Of a DNA stretch of 64,000 nt, positions 12,994-23,545 are shown piece by piece; within the stretch, counting starts at the first letter, position 1, and every line of letters begins with the position of its first letter. The notes beneath the pieces were generated by a model that was not told the DNA's origin, did not search any database, and saw only the letters and a list, made by a program, of their open reading frames with translations. Made by a program: the position numbers and the translations under genes. Source of the DNA: Siphonodentalium dalli (lineage: Eukaryota; Mollusca; Scaphopoda; Gadilida; Siphonodentaliidae); the NCBI GenBank assembly GCA_032622095.1, contig CP136064.1, positions 253,524,484 to 253,588,483 on the forward strand, given 5' to 3'.

Positions 12994-13214
12994 TTAATGA
13001 CCTCATTTCTATGTTGATGCTCACTACAAAGCAGTGTGTTGATAGATACAATGTGGCTGGAATTAAGAATAAAAATTGATTGGCTAGTTTGAAGACATAC
13101 ATACATGTATCTTATAACTAGAAAGGAACTTAATCTTTCATCCCCCACCTACTTACATTCTGAAAATGTGTAAGTGTAGAATAAGAAATGACCAGAGATT
13201 TGTTTATAATAAAG

Positions 13215-13990
13215 AATGATGGATCTGTCCACACGACCAATAGCATAATATGTTATGTCTACATGACAAATAGCATAATATGATCTGTCCACACGACCAA
13301 TAGCATAATATGATCTGTCCACGTGACCAATAGCATAATATGATCTGTCTACATGCCCTATAGCATAATATGATTTGTCCACACGACCTATAGCATAATA
13401 TTATCTGTCCACACGACCAATAGCATAATATGATCTGTCCACATGACCAATAACATAATATGATCTGTCCTCACGACCAATAACTTGATCTGTCCACATG
13501 ACCAACAACATATGATCTGTCAACATGACCAACATCATCATATGATACACATTTACCAATAACATAAAATGTGATCTTTCCACATGACTGTCCACACCCA
13601 ACAATATTGTATGATCTGTCCACATGACAAATAACATAATATGATCTGTCCACATGACCAACAACATTATATACTATCTGTCCACACAACCAACAACATG
13701 ATCTGTCCCCATGACCAACAACATAAAGTGCGCATGACCGACAATATTATATGATCCATCCACAAGACCAATAATATAATACGATCTGTCCACACAACCA
13801 ACAACATAATATGATCTGGCCACACGACCAAATAACATAATATGATCTGGCCACATGACCAATAACATAATATGATCTGTTCACATGACCAATAACATGA
13901 TCTGTCCACATGACAAACTATTATATTATCTGTCCACATGTCAAACAACATTATATTATCTGTCCACTTGATCTGTCCACATGAACAACA
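13215..13990. repeat. 30-bp tandem array, about 26 degenerate copies
   Basis: The unit is TATGATCTGTCCACACGACC followed by aatagcataa. The period is exactly 30 at 13281-13400 and drifts further along. A multiple-of-three period gives long spurious minus-strand frames of DRSYYAIGHV repeats; I do not call them genes. Confidence 0.9.
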
Positions 13991-14355
13991 ACATTATATG
14001 ATCTGGAAGATTTATATTATATTATGGGTTAAGGACATAGATCATCGGAAATGTGTAGTCTTAACTTGGAGATATAAAAATGTCTGTTGCAGCTCTTCCA
14101 TAATATTCCATAAATCTACAAGCTAAAACAATTTAGGCTGCAGGCTTGCTATAGATAAACTATTATATGATCTGTCCACATGTCAAACAACATTATATGA
14201 TCTGGAACATTTATATTATATTATGAGTCAAGGACATAGAAAATCAGAAAAGTGTAGTCTTAACTTTGAGATATAAAATGTCTGTTGTAGCTCTTCCATA
14301 ACATTCCATTAATCTACAAGCTAAAACAATTTAGGCTGAACGGCTTGCTATAGAT
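13990..14355. repeat. Duplicated segment adjoining the 30-bp array
   Basis: About 150 bp (gatctggaagatttatatta to ggcttgctatagat) occur twice, first at about 14000-14155 and again at about 14200-14355. One further copy of the 30-bp unit lies between them (14160-14200). Confidence 0.8.
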
Positions 14356-14428
14356 GCACCATCTCTCAGTTAATTTTGGCCTTGTGTTGGATGCAAGACC
14401 CCTCACATTTCTATAGAACTTGTTTTAA

Positions 14429-14635
14429 CCCTTTCAGTGCCAAGTTCGATTTTTGTATCAACCCATATTTCCTTGATCATTTTTCAAATTTATTGATTAT
14501 AATAATGTGATACATTGATGGAAAGACCTCTTAGAGCTCTTTCCATCAATGTATCACATTATTATAATCAATAAATTTGAAAAATGATCAAGGAAATATG
14601 GGTTGATACAAAAATCGGACTTGGCACTGAAAGGG
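14429..14635. mobile_element. Near-perfect 207-bp palindromic TTAA element
   Basis: The ends CCCTTTCAGTGCCAAGT ... ACTTGGCACTGAAAGGG between TTAA sites (14425-14428, 14636-14639) continue as an almost perfect inverted repeat to a small centre (agacctcttagagct). T1-like ends but no hairpin cassette. Confidence 0.85.
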
Positions 14636-14783
14636 TTAAACTCTGACAAATGTAGATCTGTATTCATGTATATGCCTTTCTGGCTTTGTAAGAAATTTAA
14701 TACTTGTTCTTTATTTTGCTCATTTGCAAATAATGGATGAATAAAATTTTGCATGGTGAACATCCCTCTTTTTTTTTTAAATC

Positions 14784-15221
14784 AAGCCCAGTGTGTCTGA
14801 CATTTGCAGAATGAGGTCCCCAGAGGGTGAATTTAGAGATGCTACCATGCACAGTAGGCTAGCATCAACAAATTGACCCTCTGGGGACCTCATTCTGCTT
14901 AGGCCTCATCTTCAGTGAAGTATCTATAGTCTCAAACTAACATTGATTTCAGTTACTTTATCCCCTCTATTCAGTTTCTATATCCCCTAATTTGCAGAAG
15001 ATAAAATGCATAATTGAGGTGACTGATGGGTGAACATCACCAACTTCAACTGGGGAACTTCAATCTGATCCTAAGTCTCCCATAACAGTTGAGGCCTAAG
15101 TATAATAAGGTTCCCAGAGTGTGAATTTGGAGATGCTAGCCTGCTGTGCAGGGTAGCGTCACTAAATTCACCCTATGCGGACCTCATTCTGTAAATGTCA
15201 GACACACAATATCCGGGCTTG
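14784..15221. mobile_element. F1 element
   Basis: Palindromic, with ends caagcccagtgtgtctgac ... gtcagacacacaatatccgg. Inner arms repeat gcagaatgaggtccccagag and its complement several times. Confidence 0.75.
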
Positions 15222-15549
15222 GAAACAAATGCCTCTATTGGAATTGTTTCGTAAAAATTTAGAATTATTACATTTCGCGCTTTCTCAATTCTCATGTGAG
15301 AAAATATCGACTATAATCTGAAGCTGAAATATGTAGTTAGCTGTTTTTATTAAAGTAGTTTACACTAGCTATGGTGTTCAAACCACTATGGTGTTAACTT
15401 ATTGCAAAATATTATTCTTGCCATGACATAGTTGTTTTTGTTGTGTTTAGGGTTTTTCTGTCAATGCTGGAAATCACACCTAATTCTGTGTCAGAATAAT
15501 TCTGCAGAATCTCATTCTTGATATATAAATGCGACATTAGTTGAATTTA

Positions 15550-15809
15550 CCCTTCCATGACTGGAGCTTCCTGAAATTGTGCGAAAACCATGTGCCAATG
15601 CATTTTCTTATATATGCAAGTCTCCCATATGGAGCCTCACCTATATAAGAGAATGCATTGTCCTAGGCTAATGATATTTACCTTGAAATTGTAAGCCAGT
15701 GCATTTTCTTATATATGCAAGGCTCCCTATGGGAGACTCGAATATATAAGAGAATGCACTGGAACATTATCTTTAATGCTGCACCAGCGCATCTCCCATC
15801 ATTAAAGGG
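15550..15809. mobile_element. T3 element with two degenerate cassettes
   Basis: The left end CCTTCCATGACTGGAGCTTC follows TTAC (a decayed TTAA). The right end ctcccatcattaaaggg precedes TTAA at 15810-15813. Cassettes lie at about 15592-15665 and 15690-15765. Confidence 0.72.
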
Positions 15810-17436
15810 TTAAGTAAAAATAAATGCAATTGATCATTGTGCAACAACAAACATGATATAAGTATGTTTTATTTGAAAAACTCTTTTAAAAATTTATATT
15901 TCCCAATATTCTCTTGAAGTTTGGCAATCAATATAGTTGTTTGTTAAAATAATAATTCTATTCTTTTATCGACATAAACAAATGTGATTTCCAGCATCCG
16001 CCTAGCATTTCTGTGCACTTTGTTTTACTAATTTTGATGCATGATTTTTTATTTTTTGTCGTTTTGAGGCTAGTGGCAAAACTTTCACCTACCCTACCAT
16101 CCTCCCTACTGCTGGAACAATACCTTTCATGGTTAGTGGTAACTTATAATACGCTTCGCAATCTAGTTTGCAGCAAAAACCTCTCACAAATTGCATTTCT
16201 GATGAAGTTCTCCACGCTAAAAATATTAGTATTCTTCACCAGTATTGTCAGAAGACAAGTAGCCTATGATTCATTGTGATCTGTTTCATATGGCTTTAAT
16301 AATTTTATTCCAACAGTCATGGAAATCAGGATTGACATAATAATTGGGAATTGTCCCACAAATGCCCAACATATGCCTGCAATGGAATGTCGAAACTTCA
16401 ACCCCAGAACAAGCTGATTTCCAATTTCTTCTAAATTCAAGAGTAATTCAATTTCTATTTTACTTTGTTAAATAGTCCCCTTCATGCGTGTATATATAGT
16501 GTTTTGCACATTAACATTTATATGTCAAAAGCTAACTAAAGTTTAAATCATGTCTAAGTTTCGTTGATATATCTGATAATAGAGTCATTCGGCGACATAT
16601 TTCTTGTCCAGTAAAAAGTATGGAGAGCTTCATGAAATGTTTGAATATTGCATACGATTTTAGTAATTCCTATTCTAATCAATCATGCTGGCATCGAGGT
16701 ATAATGTTGTATATTTTGAGAAATATGATTCATGTTGAAACTGTCTGTGATTTAGTTATATCCAGAATAAGGAAGACATTTTATCACTTTGAAGAATAAA
16801 ACATTTAAAATATCTTAAGATGAAACTGAATTGTTATATGAAGAAAATTTCTTCCTCAGTGTATATTTTCATTCATATTGACATGAACCTACGGTACTAG
16901 TTAAAAGTGAAAAAAAAACACAGTTCTAAATATTAGATTTGAAAGATGAAAGACACAATTTTAATGACCCATGGTACAGGAAATGACTTCGCATATATTA
17001 TTATTTGTTCAATTTATGTCGGCAAGATTGATTTAGAAAGATAGCGCTCTATATTTACATCTGCTTAAATTTGTTTGCAATCAAATCTGCATTTTTTTTA
17101 TGCTTTTTTAATGGTTGGTGCAATGATTTAGTTGCTTCATGCTTTTGTTATCTGACGACAGTTATGCTACTCAAGCCAACAAAGGTAGGCATGTATTTAC
17201 ACTCTTCTGTATCCGGGACCAGCCTAGAGGTTTCAAATTTAATTTAAATAATAAGAAGTGGATTGTTATCATGGAGAAGTTTAGATAGCTGATGTTCAAG
17301 TCACACCCTACATCACCCTCCTATAATGATCATATAAGTATTATGCAATATAAGAGCCCATGCATTTATGAAACCATATGTAGATCATTAAAATCAGTAA
17401 ATAGACTTCAAATATTCTGTTTAGTCATAACGATGG

Positions 17437-17790
17437 TGATATATGAGAGAGAAGTCACGTCTCCCTTAGACAAATATTTATTTGGCAAAGTGACATATTT
17501 CAGGGAGAAGATACAGTAATGCCCTAAATAATCAACTCCTTAACCACTGCAGAATTATGGGTAATTTTTCAGGATTTAGTCGGAAATATAGCTAGTTGCC
17601 ATTCATTGGAGACCTTTCCGATGAATGGCAACAAGCCATATTTTCGACTAAATCCTGAAAAATAACCCATAATTCTGCTGTGGTTAAGGAGTCGATTATT
17701 TAGGGCATTACTGTATATGAGAGAGAAGTCATTTCTCCCTTGGACAAATGTTTATTTGGCAAAGTGACATATTTCTGGGAGAAGATATCT
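17437..17790. repeat. Direct duplication of about 75 bp split by an M1 element
   Basis: tatatgagagagaagtca ... ggcaaagtgacatattt ... gggagaagata occurs immediately before (17437-17513) and immediately after (17714-17788) the M1 element, with a few mismatches. Confidence 0.85.
17514..17713. mobile_element. M1 element (mariner-like palindrome)
   Basis: Ends CAGTAATGCCCTAAATAATC ... GATTATTTAGGGCATTACTG between TA dinucleotides. Long inverted arms contain ttaaccactgcagaattatg and cggaaatatagctagttgcc. Confidence 0.85.
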
Positions 17791-17865
17791 CCAAAGTCGC
17801 CCTCTAAACTGGTCCCTATTCTGTTCTCAATTACACACAGATGTAATATTAATCATGCATGCCCA

Positions 17866-18290
17866 CAAGCCTTCAAATAGTGTGTCTGTTATTTGCAGAC
17901 TGAGGTCCTTAGAGGGTGAATTTAGCTACACTACACCGCACAGCATGCTAGCATCACTAAATTTACTTTTTGGGGGACCTCATTATGGGAAGTGTATATA
18001 TTCTCAAATTAATATTGTTTTTAGTTATTTTTCCCTTCTGTCCAGTTTCTATATCCTCTAATTCGCAGAAGATAAAATTCATAATCGAGGTGATTGATGG
18101 GTGAACATCACCAACTTAACTGGGGAACTTTAATCTGTTACTGGGTCTCCCATAGAAGCTGAAGACTCAACAGAATGAGGTTCCCAGAGGGTGAATTGGT
18201 GATGCTAGCCCACTCTGTGGGGGGTAGCATCACTAAATTCACCCTCTGGGGACCTCATTCTGCAAATGTCAGACACACTATTTCAAGGCT
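17866..18290. mobile_element. F1 element
   Basis: Ends aagccttcaaatagtgtgtc ... gacacactatttcaaggct. Internal repeated arms of gaggtcc...agagggtgaattta. Confidence 0.78.
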
Positions 18291-18623
18291 AGCATGCCTG
18301 TAATACAAAACTGGATACATGCACAACCTGTTTTGAAGTTCACTGAGGGTTGGGGAATTATTTAAAAAATAATTGTTACACAAAGTACATGTATCACTTT
18401 CCGTAAATGAGAATGTAAAAGTTACATGAGATTCAAATTTCTATCAATTCAATGTAATTATGAGCTGGGACTAGTTATATTAGTCCCAGGTATGAGGCTC
18501 GGTATTATTGAATAAAGTAAACCACACCCAGGTTACCCAGGTTACCATATCCATTTATCATTCTCAGATGGCAATGCAAACTGTGTTTATAATCGTTTAT
18601 AATCGTCAGCTTTGTGAAATTAA

Positions 18624-18996
18624 AGGCCTACTTAATTTTCGAATCCCCAGATCACATTCTATTCAACATATTCCATATTATATACCATTTGAAAGCTCCA
18701 AAACATTGTATTATCAACTTATCTGGTCAAATAAGCTGTGAACATGTTGTTTTGTCAAGGTATTCTCAATGAAAGGGGAATAACTCTAACTCTTATTTGT
18801 GAATTATGATGCATTCTGGAGTAAATAACGGGAAGTCTTGGGGTGAATCTGAGAATCTCTATCACTTGGTGGATAATCCTAGGCCACTAGCTGTTCCGTG
18901 TTCTGGTGGAATATATATATTTTTGGTTCCTCTTCCAAATGGTATGGAACATATTGTGTAGAATGTGATCTGGGCATTCGAAAATTAAGTGGCCCT
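18624..18996. mobile_element. T5 element, compact copy
   Basis: TTAA at 18620-18623 and 18997-19000 flanks AGGCCTACTTAATTTTCGAA ... TTCGAAAATTAAGTGGCCCT. Subterminal arms contain one ccagatcacatt...atataccatttgaaagctcc unit each. It provides the single-copy ancestor of the 48-bp array at 20370. Confidence 0.78.
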
Positions 18997-19205
18997 TTAA
19001 CCTTTCTGTGTTCACTTTTCCCCTTGAAGGCGTAAAACTATAATGATACAAGTTAATTGAATAAGTTCAATTAAGTCCTTTTATCAGCATACCCAGGATT
19101 TTCATAATATTTTGATCTGGATGTACCTAGGATTTCAAAACTCAATCCCAAATAATAAAGGGTATTATTGTGATTGTAAAACGTGATATAGGGTATGATG
19201 TTTTT

Positions 19206-19371
19206 ATTTCATTTGTTGAACTTATTATCTGAACATTTCCTAGGACTCATTCTGCCCTTTTAATCTCTGTTGTCTTCATATTTTTCATGAACACCCCTCC
19301 AGATGAATAACAGACCGTTCCAATATAGACTTTTATAACTGAGTGGGAGAATCCATTTAGTATAGAAAGGG
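19206..19371. mobile_element. T4 element fragment (right part)
   Basis: Contains ttgaacttattatctgaac, ttttataactgagtgggaga, and ends tttagtatagaaaggg before TTAA (19372-19375). Confidence 0.65.
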
Positions 19372-19982
19372 TTAAAGTGTATAAAATATGACCAACATCT
19401 CAGAATGCCACCCACAATGATTCAACCAGGTGCATATAAATATTAGATCAGTGCACTGGCACCATCCATGGGCGGTCCCGTCCCATCCCTATCACTCTCA
19501 TCATTGTGACATGGCTGATCACCCACAATGCATCAGGTGGAAAAGGAAATTATGTCTCGTCAGCATGCTCTCAGAAACCCCATTATCTTATTCAAGCTTC
19601 CTGGCAATATTTTCTCAGAAAACAATGACATATGCACTGTTTTTTCTACAGATTGTTTCTCATTAAGGACCCATTAGTACCTGGTGCTCCAGCCAGATCC
19701 TCTTACGGAATGTCTAAGTCTATGGATACCTAGAGGGATGGGTCCAATGATATAGCATCACTGCGAAATGATTGTTTTTAACAAGTCCTATAGTCCTGGC
19801 TTTGATGCCACCGCTCTGGATAATGGCTGTTCTGATTAATTGAATAGTTGATTAATTGTCAATTAGGCATCATTTGCAACTGCTAGCCCCATGCATAGCA
19901 TTTCATAATCATTATGTTAATGGTGACGGGTGAAATAATTTGATTTCCCTTGTAATGTGAAGTACCTCCTGGTGACAGTTAA

Positions 19983-20960
19983 AGGCCCACTTATGCCTTG
20001 ATATACGGTTTTAATAATAATCTATGCCATAAAATATGATTAAAATACTATAATTCATCACCATTTGGAACGTCTGTGTCTCAGAAGGTGCCCATAGTGT
20101 AATAGAAAAAGGCTGAAATCATAAAATAATTTCCTCCATTATGGCTCCCAGAATGCAACAGAATTCAAACTATAGTATATTTTCAAAGGAAAGGGAATTG
20201 CTATATATCTAAATTTATTGAGTTATTCCCCTTCCATTGAAAATAATCGACTTTTTGCAGAAACTTTAGCACAGAACAGGCGTTGATATCTCAACAAAAA
20301 CAACATGTCCACAGTTTATTACACCGAATAAGTTGATAATACATTGTTTTGGAGCTTCCTCTTTCAAATGGTATATAATATGGCATATATTTTATATAAT
20401 GTGATCTGGGGGTTCATGGTATATAATATGGCATATATTTTATATAATGTGATCTGGGGGTTCATGGTATATAATATGGCATATATTTTATATAATGTGA
20501 TCTGGGGGTTCATGGTATATAATATGGCATATATTTTATATAATGTGATCTGGGGGTTCATGGTATATAATATGGCATATATTTTATATAATGTGATCTG
20601 GGTGTTCATGGTATATAACATGGCATATATTTTATATAATGTGATCTGGGGGTTCATGGTATATAATATGGCATATATTTTATATAATGTGATCTGGGGG
20701 TTCATGGTATATAATATGGCATATATTTTATATAATGTGATCTGGGTGTTCATGGTATATAACATGGCATATATTTTATATAATGTGATCTGGGGGTTCA
20801 TGGTATATAATATGACATATATTTTATATAATGTGATCTGGGGGTTCATGGTATATAATATGACATATATTTTATATAATGTGATCTGGGGGTTCATGGT
20901 ATATAATATGACATATATTTTATATAATGTGATCTGGGGGTTCGAAAATTAAGTGGGCCT
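19983..20960. mobile_element. T5 element enlarged by an internal tandem array
   Basis: TTAA sites at 19979-19982 and 20961-20964 flank AGGCCCACTTA ... TTAAGTGGGCCT. The right subterminal unit is expanded to 12 tandem copies. The left arm is diverged (aggcccacttatgccttgat). Confidence 0.75.
20370..20945. repeat. 48-bp tandem array, 12 copies
   Basis: The unit is ggtatataatatggcatata then ttttatataatgtgatctgggggttcat. Because 48 is divisible by three and the unit lacks stops in one frame per strand, both strands are open (202 and 177 codons, e.g. MVYNMAYILYNVIWGF x12). Copies 5 and 8 carry ggtgttc, and the last three carry gacatat. No start context or homology supports translation. Confidence 0.95.
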
Positions 20961-20964
20961 TTAA

Positions 20965-21198
20965 ACCTTCTTTCCATGACTGGAGCTTCCTGAAATTTGC
21001 GAAAACCCTGTGCCAATGCAATCTCTTAGGAGACCCTCATGTGTGTAAGAGAATACATTGGCCTAACAATATTTACCTTGAACTTGTAAGCCAGTGCATT
21101 CTATTATAGATGCAAGGCTCACTATGGGAGACACGCATATATACAAGAATGCACTGGTTCTTTAATGCTTTGACAACGCAGCTCCAATCATGAAACAG
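20965..21198. mobile_element. T3 element abutting T5
   Basis: It starts directly at the TTAA (20961-20964) that also ends the T5 element. CTTTCCATGACTGGAGCTTC-type left end, gctccaatcatgaaacag right end, TTAA at 21199-21202. Two degenerate cassettes. Confidence 0.7.
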
Positions 21199-21406
21199 TT
21201 AAAGCACTATTTAAAATGGCGCTGGTATACCTATAAATTCAATTACAAATAGAAACTTAAAATCAGGAGTTATTAAAGGGAGATGACCTTCAGATAGGCA
21301 TTTTTCATTATCTCCAAGTCTATAGACATGCACTGGCCAAAGACAAGTTAGTGGATCCCGTACCCTGATCCCATGCCCTAATTGTTATGCCCCCACCCCT
21401 GTTTAA

Positions 21407-21610
21407 CCCTTTATATTATAAATACTTTGTTGACAAGTAGGAAATGTTAAAAAACAACCATATTATCTGTCATCTGCTTATATTTCCTGAACATCCCTCC
21501 CGAGGAATAATAATATATATGTGAGGCTCCCTGTGGTAGACCCGCATATATAAGAGTATGCATTGGCACAGGGTTTTTACAAATTTCAAGAAGCTCCAGT
21601 CATGGAAGGG
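21407..21610. mobile_element. Chimeric TTAA element (T4-like left end, T3 right end)
   Basis: TTAA sites at 21403-21406 and 21611-21614. The left end CCCTTTATATTATAAATACT resembles T4. The right end agctccagtcatggaaggg is T3 and is preceded by half a cassette. Confidence 0.65.
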
Positions 21611-22042
21611 TTAACCGCACTGTTAGTCCCTCTACCCACAAATTATTATATTACTTTTATTACACACCAAACCGTGATTTATAAGGATTAAAAGTGGTAT
21701 GATGTCACACCAGTTACATCCCCAGTAATTTTGACCGCTCTTTTGTCTGCCCCCATGTTCAGAACTATTTTTGTTCACACCCTTGAACACGAAGCGCACG
21801 TTTTGAACTGTCATAGACCTGACTGACAGCAAAGATATGGACGAGTCTACAAGATATTTTATCTCGTATCAAAATAGACCGCTTTCAACTATTAACTATA
21901 GAGTAGATCTAGTATCAATTGACAGTTCCAACATCGAACTAAAGTCAACGGAATTATTATGTCACAAATAATCAAATGGCATGTTTAGCCACGCATCTGA
22001 AAGTTGGGGTTCGGCACGGGATAATAAGCTGATCATGGACTA

Positions 22043-22078
22043 CAGTAATGCTCTAATTAATCAATTAGAGCATTACTG
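22043..22078. mobile_element. Minimal M1 element, 36 bp
   Basis: CAGTAATGCTCTAATTAATC runs straight into the opposite end ATTAGAGCATTACTG, with TA on each side (22041-22042, 22079-22080). Only the terminal repeats remain. Confidence 0.85.
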
Positions 22079-22149
22079 TATTTTGTCACATGTGTCTCTA
22101 AAATTAACAAACTTTGATGGTAGAAAGTGTGTACAAAACAGAAAAATCA

Positions 22150-22293
22150 ATTGGTTTCGAAGATTACGTGACATAATTCGCTTGGGGAGTCGGACCTTTT
22201 GATAAAACCCTTATTCGCTTTGCTCACTCAGGTTTTAACAGGACTGACTCCCCTCGTAAATTAAGTCACATAATCATCAAAACCAATTATTTA
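22150..22293. repeat. Inverted repeat of about 50-bp arms
   Basis: aattggtttcgaagattacg...cgcttggggagtc pairs imperfectly with gactcccctcgtaaattaag...atcaaaaccaatt. Likely a MITE; ends not defined. Confidence 0.6.
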
Positions 22294-23029
22294 TTTTCTA
22301 TAGAATACTCAGGTGCTTGTCCTTGGTTTGTCCTGAAATCTTGATGGAAATTTTACCTATTGGTACTCGTAGTATGGCAAGGAGAATATAGAATATCTTA
22401 AAGCATGGTAAACATGCTGCTTGATGGGTATATTATGCACAATATTTTATGAGCTCCCTGTGCATGCAATCCCAAAAAACAGGTTTTCGACAAAGAGTTG
22501 TTTATCATCTTCATATAATATATTGATAATTAACATGCGAACAGATGCACCTTTTTGCCTCGAGCCATGTGGCTTCTTTACTTTCCTTTTTTGCACATGA
22601 ATGGTGCTTCGCTTCATTAATTTTCACTTGTCCCTTTATCGTGGATCTATTAAAATATATACTGCTGTAACCTCCAAGTACTAAGAACCAGTTTAACATG
22701 ACCTTTTCTTTGCTATTCAAGATTATAATATCACTGGTTGCAAGCTAGAGTGCTCATTTGCAGACACATAGACCGCCTTGTTAGTTTTATGTGTGCTCCC
22801 ACAAAAACATGTTTTAATTATGGCTGGAAGATTGTCTGTAAGAGTTTGTAAACACGGGTGACGAGATTTAATTTAACGTAATCAATTTATTAAAAATATT
22901 TGTTTGTCAGTGGTCTTTTGTTAGTGTTTGTATAACTAAGAGTACATCATTTCATCTCTTCTATATTAGTTTGTTTTAACAATGGCAAATGAATACATCT
23001 CTTGATAAAGGCTAATGGTTTCACCACTC

Positions 23030-23140
23030 TCAGCCGAGAGCTTTCCGATGAATGGCAACAAGCCATATTTCCGACTAAATCCTGAAAAGTTACCCATAAT
23101 TCTGCTTTGGTTAAGAGGTCCATTACTTAGGGCATTACTG
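23030..23140. mobile_element. M1 half element
   Basis: Right arm only, from gagagctttccgatgaatgg to TTAGGGCATTACTG followed by TA. Confidence 0.75.
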
Positions 23141-23374
23141 TACCTCACCAGCCTGTGAAATTAAGCCAGTGCACTCTTTGTGTGATGCCCTTTCAGCGCT
23201 GATATAACTGGAGTTCCAAGATGTCATACATAAACTGGCTATTGTAACATGGTATGTTCATGTTGATGAATATGATGCCAAGATCCACGAATTCACATCC
23301 CCACAAAATGGCCTTTTCATAAGAAACCACAATAATTGATGGGGACAAAATCAATTACCATTCACAATATTATT

Positions 23375-23545
23375 TTATATCGGGAGGGGTTTTCATGAAA
23401 TATAATCGGATGACAGATAATAAAAGTACAGAAGAAGACCTATTGATTGGAGGGAAATGTTCAGATAATAAGTTAAAAAAATGACATTGAACTTATTATC
23501 TAAACATTTCCTAAGGGAAATACTCATCAATGTGTATTTAGTCAG
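23375..23545. mobile_element. T4 element fragment
   Basis: Contains ggaaatgttcagataataag, its complement cttattatctaaacatttcc, and tcatcaatgtgtatttagt, as in full T4 copies. Confidence 0.6.

Noticed and set aside
13149-13951. Minus-strand frames of DRSYYAIGHV-type repeats
   Set aside because: Several frames are open at once over a 30-bp array, so this is composition rather than coding.
16008-16279. Acceptor-like gatttccag followed by an open frame HPPSISVHFV
   Set aside because: It resembles the start of the linker exon only by its first two residues, has no donor, and the peptide is hydrophobic noise.
20344-20952. 202-codon frame of MVYNMAYILYNVIWGF repeats
   Set aside because: It is entirely a 48-bp tandem array inside a MITE, open on both strands because the period is a multiple of three. 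No homology or expression signal.
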